Assembly: GCA_964535835.1 (NCBI GenBank)
Contig: CAZHUZ010000002.1
Span: forward strand, 1 to 64,000
Length of the DNA stretch: 64,000 bases
Source of the DNA: JAPUDQ01 sp964535835
GTDB lineage: Bacteria > Patescibacteriota > Saccharimonadia > Saccharimonadales > Saccharimonadaceae
Direction of reading: 5' to 3'
The translations under genes were made by a program, and so were the position numbers. Every line of letters begins with the position of its first letter. The first letter of the stretch is position 1. Under the pieces are notes generated by a model. That model saw only the letters and a program-made list of their open reading frames with translations. It searched no databases and was not told the DNA's origin. Positions 60,036 through 64,000 of this stretch are shown here, piece after piece.

Positions 60036-60296
60036 TTATACGCAGTACTTGGCTTTGACCTGATTTTTATTGATTCCATTTGTGAGATTCGTATAGCCCA
60101 TTTGTTTTAGGATATTGATGGACACATTTGATCGACTGCCAGACACACAATACAGTATCAATTCGGCATCTTTTGGTATGTCTCCGAGCGCCTTCGAACC
60201 TTCCATTAGTTTTGCTGGTGGAATATTGATCGCACCCTCAACATGACCTGATTGAAATTCAAATGGTTCACGCACATCGATAAATATTTTTGTCAT
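60036..60296 (-). CDS. Single-domain rhodanese
   Basis: 86 residues, somewhat short for the family. IFIDVREPFEFQSGHVEGAINIPPAKL is the rhodanese N-terminal signature and LILYCVSGSRS holds the catalytic Cys in a six-residue loop. It would carry persulfide sulfur in the cytosol. The last 10 residues (NKNQVKAKYCV) replace the usual GGxxxW end. AGAGG lies 5 bp before the ATG and TATAAT further upstream. The stop is one base from the convergent YdeI-like gene. Confidence 0.9.
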   Translation of the reverse strand: MTKIFIDVREPFEFQSGHVEGAINIPPAKLMEGSKALGDIPKDAELILYCVSGSRSNVSINILKQMGYTNLTNGINKNQVKAKYCV

Positions 60297-60308
60297 AAAG
60301 CCTCTTTA

Positions 60309-61031
60309 TTATATCTTCTTCAGCCACAAACCCAAGCCTGATTTTCCAAGGCTAGCTAAAACTCGACCATGAATAGCTTTTTCATCTTCCGAACAGTCTA
60401 AGTTTACTACCCTTTCTCTCATATTGCTGGGGAGCAAATCAACTGCCGATTGTGCCGCACTAAACCCATCTTTAATGTTACGTGACCTAAACTGATATTT
60501 TGGATCATCTTTGTCCAATCTTTCGAGCAAGACTTTTGGCTTTGCTGCACGGAGATTAAATACTAGGTCAGGAATAGTTTTATCAAAATCTACTCGGCAA
60601 TCGGCGTCGAGTATTGAATTTTCTGGATATAAATCATCTATCGTTATCTCATCACTCGGATAAAAAACACCGCGATGCAGCAAAAAAGCAGCCCGCGAGA
60701 GCAATGATCTGTCAACGATTATCATGTCCTTTTCATTCTCGCGTACATGTTCCTGCAGTTCGGTCATCAATAGTAGTGATGAGACATTCCAGTCTTCTAC
60801 AGAATTACTATTACCCGACTTCATCTCTCTACCGCGTTTTTGCCACTCAGAACAGTATGGATCACCTTCGGTTAAGCCTAGCCCATCTCGTGTTCCGTCG
60901 CCACGAACAATAATGCTTTTTGCACCTGCCTCCATATTAGCTTCGTGCAGTAATGCTGCCTGAGTCCCTTTGCCAGATCTGTGCAGCCCGTCAAAGGCCA
61001 CAATCTGAGGTGGCTTTCTTTCTACAGACAT
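60309..61031 (-). CDS. Thymidylate-kinase-like P-loop kinase
   Basis: 240 residues. P loop FDGLHRSGKGTQAALLHEA (about 14-32; dTMP kinases have FEGxxGxGKTTQ) and IVDRSLLSRAAFL, the DRxxxS motif of the dTMP/deoxynucleoside kinase group. The lid region and C terminus are divergent, so substrate is uncertain; a nucleotide or nucleoside kinase is most likely. It overlaps the upstream Nudix gene by 10 bases, giving an operon (oxidoreductase, Nudix, kinase) that may handle an unusual nucleotide. Confidence 0.8.
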   Translation of the reverse strand: MSVERKPPQIVAFDGLHRSGKGTQAALLHEANMEAGAKSIIVRGDGTRDGLGLTEGDPYCSEWQKRGREMKSGNSNSVEDWNVSSLLLMTELQEHVRENEKDMIIVDRSLLSRAAFLLHRGVFYPSDEITIDDLYPENSILDADCRVDFDKTIPDLVFNLRAAKPKVLLERLDKDDPKYQFRSRNIKDGFSAAQSAVDLLPSNMRERVVNLDCSEDEKAIHGRVLASLGKSGLGLWLKKI

Positions 61032-61420
61032 GCCTCTATCATCTCCAATGTTTTTGGGGTTAGGTTTAAACTCCTAATCTCATCAATACCGAGCCACTTA
61101 GCCTCGGCAGTTCCATCAAGCGCTTGCAACTCACCTCGCTTGTAGTCTGCCTTAAAAACAATATAAAGTGCACCCCTATCACCCTTGTCATTGATGTCGT
61201 TCGATATAGGCTGCACATTGACTATTTCAACTCCGACCTCTTCCATGCACTCACGAATCAGCGCATCCTCCAGAGTAGGGTCAGTTGGCTCAACAGTACC
61301 TCCCGGCACTCCCCAATACCCCGGAAAAACCTCCTCATCATCAGCGCGCTTGATGAGCAGAAAATCACTATCTTTTTTAATCACACAACTGACATTTACC
61401 TTGAAATTATAACTACTCAT
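61022..61420 (-). CDS. Nudix hydrolase
   Basis: 132 residues from the ATG at 61420, which has AAAGGAG 7 bp upstream; the frame open to 61462 has no ribosome site and overlaps the preceding gene further. The Nudix box is GGTVEPTDPTLEDALIRECMEEVGVEI, with one residue more than the usual spacing between the first Glu and REXXEE. The N-terminal strand NVSCVIKKDSDFLLIKRADDEEVFPGYWGVPGG is like ADP-ribose or dNTP pyrophosphatases (MutT relatives). Substrate unknown. Overlaps both neighbours. Confidence 0.92.
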   Translation of the reverse strand: MSSYNFKVNVSCVIKKDSDFLLIKRADDEEVFPGYWGVPGGTVEPTDPTLEDALIRECMEEVGVEIVNVQPISNDINDKGDRGALYIVFKADYKRGELQALDGTAEAKWLGIDEIRSLNLTPKTLEMIEACL

Positions 61421-62846
61421 CGAAAATCTCCTTTGCTGGATAGCTACCAAATGGTACAGCATTACTTTTCTGTAATATATGGTTAGTATACAGTAAAGAT
61501 AGTATTTTATTTGTCACAACGTGATCTGATAACTCAGAGTTTGATGGCAGATCGTATAATAGCTCGTCCACCATTGCATGTCTTGATTTTTCATTATGAC
61601 CTATATAGCTATCATTTCTACTGGCAGTGTCTTGTTCACCGAAATTAATACGCTCAAATGCTTTTCCACCGATTAGCCCTATATTTCTAAATATGTAAAT
61701 CTCAAAATGATTTTTTCCACCAGGCTCACTGTTCATTGCTTTGTCGCTAGAGGTTTCTAGTGATTGGTATGAGTGCACTTGCACAGAAAGTAATGGTCCT
61801 ATATGTATGTCTACTAACTCATGTCTTATTCGACCGTTTGACTTGTACGCATCTTCTGGTAGATCGCTCCATGCTCGTTGCGAAAATCCTGACTGCATCA
61901 ATGATAGCTGTGCCGTCGTCTGCACCTTTCCTTCTTTAACAAGTTGAAGCTGCGAAAAACTATCTACCTCTCCGTAGCTCTTTAAATCGTCCTTGTTCAT
62001 AAAGCTTGAGAACTTGTTTGCTATATCAGCACCAAAGAACTTATCGTATATCTCTTTATCCAGTGTCATGTGCTGGTCCAATGGATGTACTCCCTGACTA
62101 AAAATATTCAGGGTGTCTGGTGGTTTTGATATATTCTTCGTATTTATATTAAAAAGTGTCGCAAGTAAATCAATAAAGTGATATCCGGAATGCATCAGCT
62201 TTCCATAGCCATATTTATACGGATGATTCTCACGATACACAAATTCGTCAGGCATATTCCACATACCATCAGAATGATGGATGTTGATGTAGGTTATAGG
62301 AACCCCATATTGTTTGACTACTTCTTCGACGGTCTTCAGAACCAGTTGGTAGCCTTTGTGGTTTCTCCTCTGACATTGAACCAGTACACGAGATTCAGGA
62401 TGTTTCTTTAGTAAAGCTTGTAGTTCATCTACATCGTCTGCGATTTGACGCGGACTGGCAGCACCTGCTTCAGCAAATACTGGCGACGTCACGGGCTTAT
62501 CGGTAACGACTGGTATACCGAGCTCTATGCATTTCTTCAGGTAAACTTTATGTGACTTTGGCTCAGTTGATAATATCGCTTTATTTATACCGTATTTTTG
62601 CAGTGCAAGTGTGACGCTATCGTTAATCCGAGAGGGATTTATCTGCTCATCAGCCGATAGATAGATTTTGTGCTTTGGCTGCAATTTCCTACTTGTTAGC
62701 CATTTTTCGATATATTTTTTATTTGTATCTAGATCAACTACAAGTTCTAGACTAATATCATTGTGCTCAGCAATAACTTCCTCAAGATAAGGGTAGTATA
62801 TTCGCCTAGCATGAGGACCGAGCCCAAAAATAGCAACCTTTTTCAT
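61413..62846 (-). CDS. Gfo/Idh/MocA-type NAD(P)-dependent oxidoreductase
   Basis: 477 residues from the ATG at 62846 (TATAAT ends 9 bp before it; the frame to 62912 is not supported). Rossmann N terminus VAIFGLGPHARRIYYPYLE, then AILSTEPKSHKVYLKKCIELGIPVVTDKPVTSP, where DKP takes the place of the EKP motif that carries the catalytic Lys. The C-terminal domain begins VLVQCQRRNHKGYQLVLKTVEEVVKQYG and has HSGYHFIDLLATLF, typical for the family. Length exceeds the usual 330-390 because of a C-terminal extension. Substrate likely a sugar or nucleotide sugar; unknown. Confidence 0.87.
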   Translation of the reverse strand: MKKVAIFGLGPHARRIYYPYLEEVIAEHNDISLELVVDLDTNKKYIEKWLTSRKLQPKHKIYLSADEQINPSRINDSVTLALQKYGINKAILSTEPKSHKVYLKKCIELGIPVVTDKPVTSPVFAEAGAASPRQIADDVDELQALLKKHPESRVLVQCQRRNHKGYQLVLKTVEEVVKQYGVPITYINIHHSDGMWNMPDEFVYRENHPYKYGYGKLMHSGYHFIDLLATLFNINTKNISKPPDTLNIFSQGVHPLDQHMTLDKEIYDKFFGADIANKFSSFMNKDDLKSYGEVDSFSQLQLVKEGKVQTTAQLSLMQSGFSQRAWSDLPEDAYKSNGRIRHELVDIHIGPLLSVQVHSYQSLETSSDKAMNSEPGGKNHFEIYIFRNIGLIGGKAFERINFGEQDTASRNDSYIGHNEKSRHAMVDELLYDLPSNSELSDHVVTNKILSLLYTNHILQKSNAVPFGSYPAKEIFDE

Positions 62847-63012
62847 ATCTATGAGATTATACATCATAATGCCTATTTTGTCGATAGCCGACAATGCAGA
62901 TTTATATACCATTATTAAGTAAGTAGAAACAATAGAAACAAAAAATACTCTCCATCAGGAAAGTGCCGGGAAACATAGACTTTTGTTCTCGTTCGAATCC
63001 CACTCAAAATCA

Positions 63013-63054
63013 ATAGAAAAATCCGCGGATCTAATGACCTGCGGATTTTTCTAT
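63013..63054. terminator. Bidirectional-type terminator before the RdgB gene end
   Basis: A 14-bp perfect stem (ATAGAAAAATCCGC / GCGGATTTTTCTAT) with a 14-base loop, 53 bp past the rdgB stop on the minus strand. The rest of the 261-bp stretch 62847-63107 shows nothing recognisable apart from a TTCGAATCC that does not form a tRNA T arm. Confidence 0.75.
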
Positions 63055-63107
63055 GGCTCCGCGTAAGGGTCACGAACTATCCTGAATAACTATTCAATAC
63101 TATCGAC

Positions 63108-63674
63108 TCAAAATTGCCGGCCATCAAGATATTCTATTACTTCATTCCAAGCACCATCACCCCAATACTTCTCCTGTTCCGTGTCGCTCATTGAGCCGAG
63201 TGGTATATCATAACCTTCCGGGATAAACAGCGAATTCGCCGGCCATTTTGAAGCTTTGTACTCGCCCGAGTGAGCAATTCTACCGTTATGCCTCTTTGAA
63301 AAAACTTTCGAAGATCCATCAGGAAAGCCAATTGCTGTCGCATCCATAAAATAAGCACGTCTATCGTCCTTGTTTTCCAGCATCACCAAAAGGTCTTCTT
63401 CTGAAAGCCAATCATTGACATACTTAACAAATGGACCAGGGAACCCATTTAATGCATTTATATAAAAGCCCGCGTCGAGTTTAATGCATGGCTCACCAAG
63501 CTTTTGTGCAGCATACACAGCGGCATATTCTGCTATTGCGTTACATGCCTCATCTTGAATTTCCGGAGTATCAAAAGTGTGTTGGATTAATTCATAATCA
63601 TCAACTGAGCTAAAGAAATTCTTTGCAATTGTAAATTTGAAAGTATTCGATGTTAAGTAGTTTATTTTTTTCAT
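63108..63674 (-). CDS. rdgB: Inosine/xanthosine triphosphate pyrophosphatase (RdgB/HAM1 family)
   Basis: 188 residues, normal length. NYLTSNTFKFTIAKNFF is the N-terminal substrate-binding block (family: ATxNxxKxxEf), and KLDAGFYINALNGFPGPFVKYVND matches the family block DSGLxVxALxGxPGxySxrfa with the catalytic Asp. FPDGSSKVFSKRHNGRIA is the second block. It removes dITP/XTP from the nucleotide pool. The first block has Ser-Asn-Thr-Phe instead of the usual Asn-xx-Lys-Val/Ala, a moderate deviation. TATAAT ends 8 bp before the ATG (leaderless). Confidence 0.87.
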   Translation of the reverse strand: MKKINYLTSNTFKFTIAKNFFSSVDDYELIQHTFDTPEIQDEACNAIAEYAAVYAAQKLGEPCIKLDAGFYINALNGFPGPFVKYVNDWLSEEDLLVMLENKDDRRAYFMDATAIGFPDGSSKVFSKRHNGRIAHSGEYKASKWPANSLFIPEGYDIPLGSMSDTEQEKYWGDGAWNEVIEYLDGRQF

Positions 63675-63748
63675 TGCATTAAATTATAGCAAAAACCTAG
63701 CACGAATACTTACTGGACTTCTGCTCAAATATCCTGTCTTGGCTCCGC

Positions 63749-64000
63749 TTACAGGTCACGGACCATTGAAGTGAGTCTTTGATATAATTCCACATCGTCA
63801 TACGCACCGTCTTCGCCATTAAGAAGTCGAAGTTGTTCGTATATATACTCGATCACATCATAGACAAGTGCATTATTATCACCGGCATATTTATTAATGA
63901 GCTCGCCAAAATTAAGAATTGCCTCTAAACTCTCTTCGGTCGCTTTTTCAGACTCAAACAAAGCGAGAGCTAATTTTGCATATTGTAGTTGGTCTTGGTA
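63749..64000 (-). CDS. Hypothetical helical protein (partial, runs off right edge)
   Basis: The frame is open from the stop at 63749 to the window end, about 83 residues, all helical and acidic (ALFESEKATEESLEAILNFGELINKY, VYDVIEYIYEQLRLLNGEDGAYDDVELYQRLTSMVRDL). A TTG at 63961 is not needed as start because the frame continues upstream with protein-like sequence. No family recognised. Opposite end of a gene whose start lies outside. Confidence 0.65.
   Translation of the reverse strand, partial: YQDQLQYAKLALALFESEKATEESLEAILNFGELINKYAGDNNALVYDVIEYIYEQLRLLNGEDGAYDDVELYQRLTSMVRDL

Noticed and set aside
62960..63005. tRNA-like TTCGAATCC near a terminator
   Set aside because: Neither a T stem nor an acceptor stem can be formed around it.
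1..64000. Recoding of TGA as Gly (SR1/Gracilibacteria code)
   Set aside because: TGA ends atpH, the kinase-side partners and other genes at positions expected from family length; no in-frame TGA within conserved domains.

Overview
The window looks like a chromosomal contig of a Candidate Phyla Radiation bacterium, most likely Candidatus Saccharibacteria (TM7). This is an inference from gene content: an archaeal/eukaryal-size AspRS, many short membrane and secreted proteins without recognisable relatives, type IV pilin-like and kelch/tail-fibre-like surface proteins, little biosynthesis, and very compact gene spacing. TGA is used as an ordinary stop (for example atpH), which argues against the recoded SR1/Gracilibacteria lineages. 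A run of 100 N at 48526-48625 is a scaffold gap.

Layout. 1-9.2 kb: partial OmpR-type regulator, secreted and membrane proteins, three tRNAs that all carry a CAU anticodon (probably elongator Met, initiator Met and Ile2), a membrane protein/ATP-cone/disulfide oxidoreductase operon, a DivIC/FtsB-like protein, an MFS transporter. 9.3-22.3 kb: housekeeping (murC, trmB, MscS channel, MutY-like glycosylase, aspS, CBS protein, DsbA-like thiol protein, CorA, VIT-like transporter, Kef-type antiporter). 22.5-31.3 kb: DHA2 drug exporter with its AbrB-like regulator, a class A PBP with thrombospondin type 3 repeats, an alpha/beta hydrolase, a Crp/Fnr regulator, a CHASE-type histidine kinase with response regulator, and a 35-residue mini-pilin. 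31.4-37.9 kb: an unusual F-type ATPase operon (b, delta, alpha, gamma, beta, epsilon) headed by a signal-peptide protein with a c-subunit-like hairpin but with no recognisable a or c subunit. 38-58.6 kb: a 20-kb surface locus (tail-fibre-like proteins, three related exported proteins, a DUF916-like anchor protein, three pseudopilins, a 1855-residue kelch protein). 59-64 kb: DNA and nucleotide-pool repair genes (Mpg, Nudix, thymidylate-kinase-like, RdgB), a rhodanese and a Gfo/Idh/MocA oxidoreductase.

Common theme. About twenty genes have a -10-like hexamer only 5-11 bp before the start codon and no Shine-Dalgarno sequence, so leaderless mRNA appears to be a normal mode of expression here; operon-internal genes do carry AGGAG-like sites. 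At three divergent gene pairs the two -10 elements overlap in one partly symmetric sequence and both genes seem leaderless, giving 18-27 bp intergenic regions. A perfect CRP-type palindrome lies between the histidine kinase and a GlsB/YeaQ-like gene, 2.2 kb from the Crp/Fnr gene. Fragments of tRNA sequence lie upstream of two of the three CAU tRNAs. The surface locus, pseudopilins and thiol oxidoreductases fit an epibiont that exports and folds many adhesins; that link is inference.
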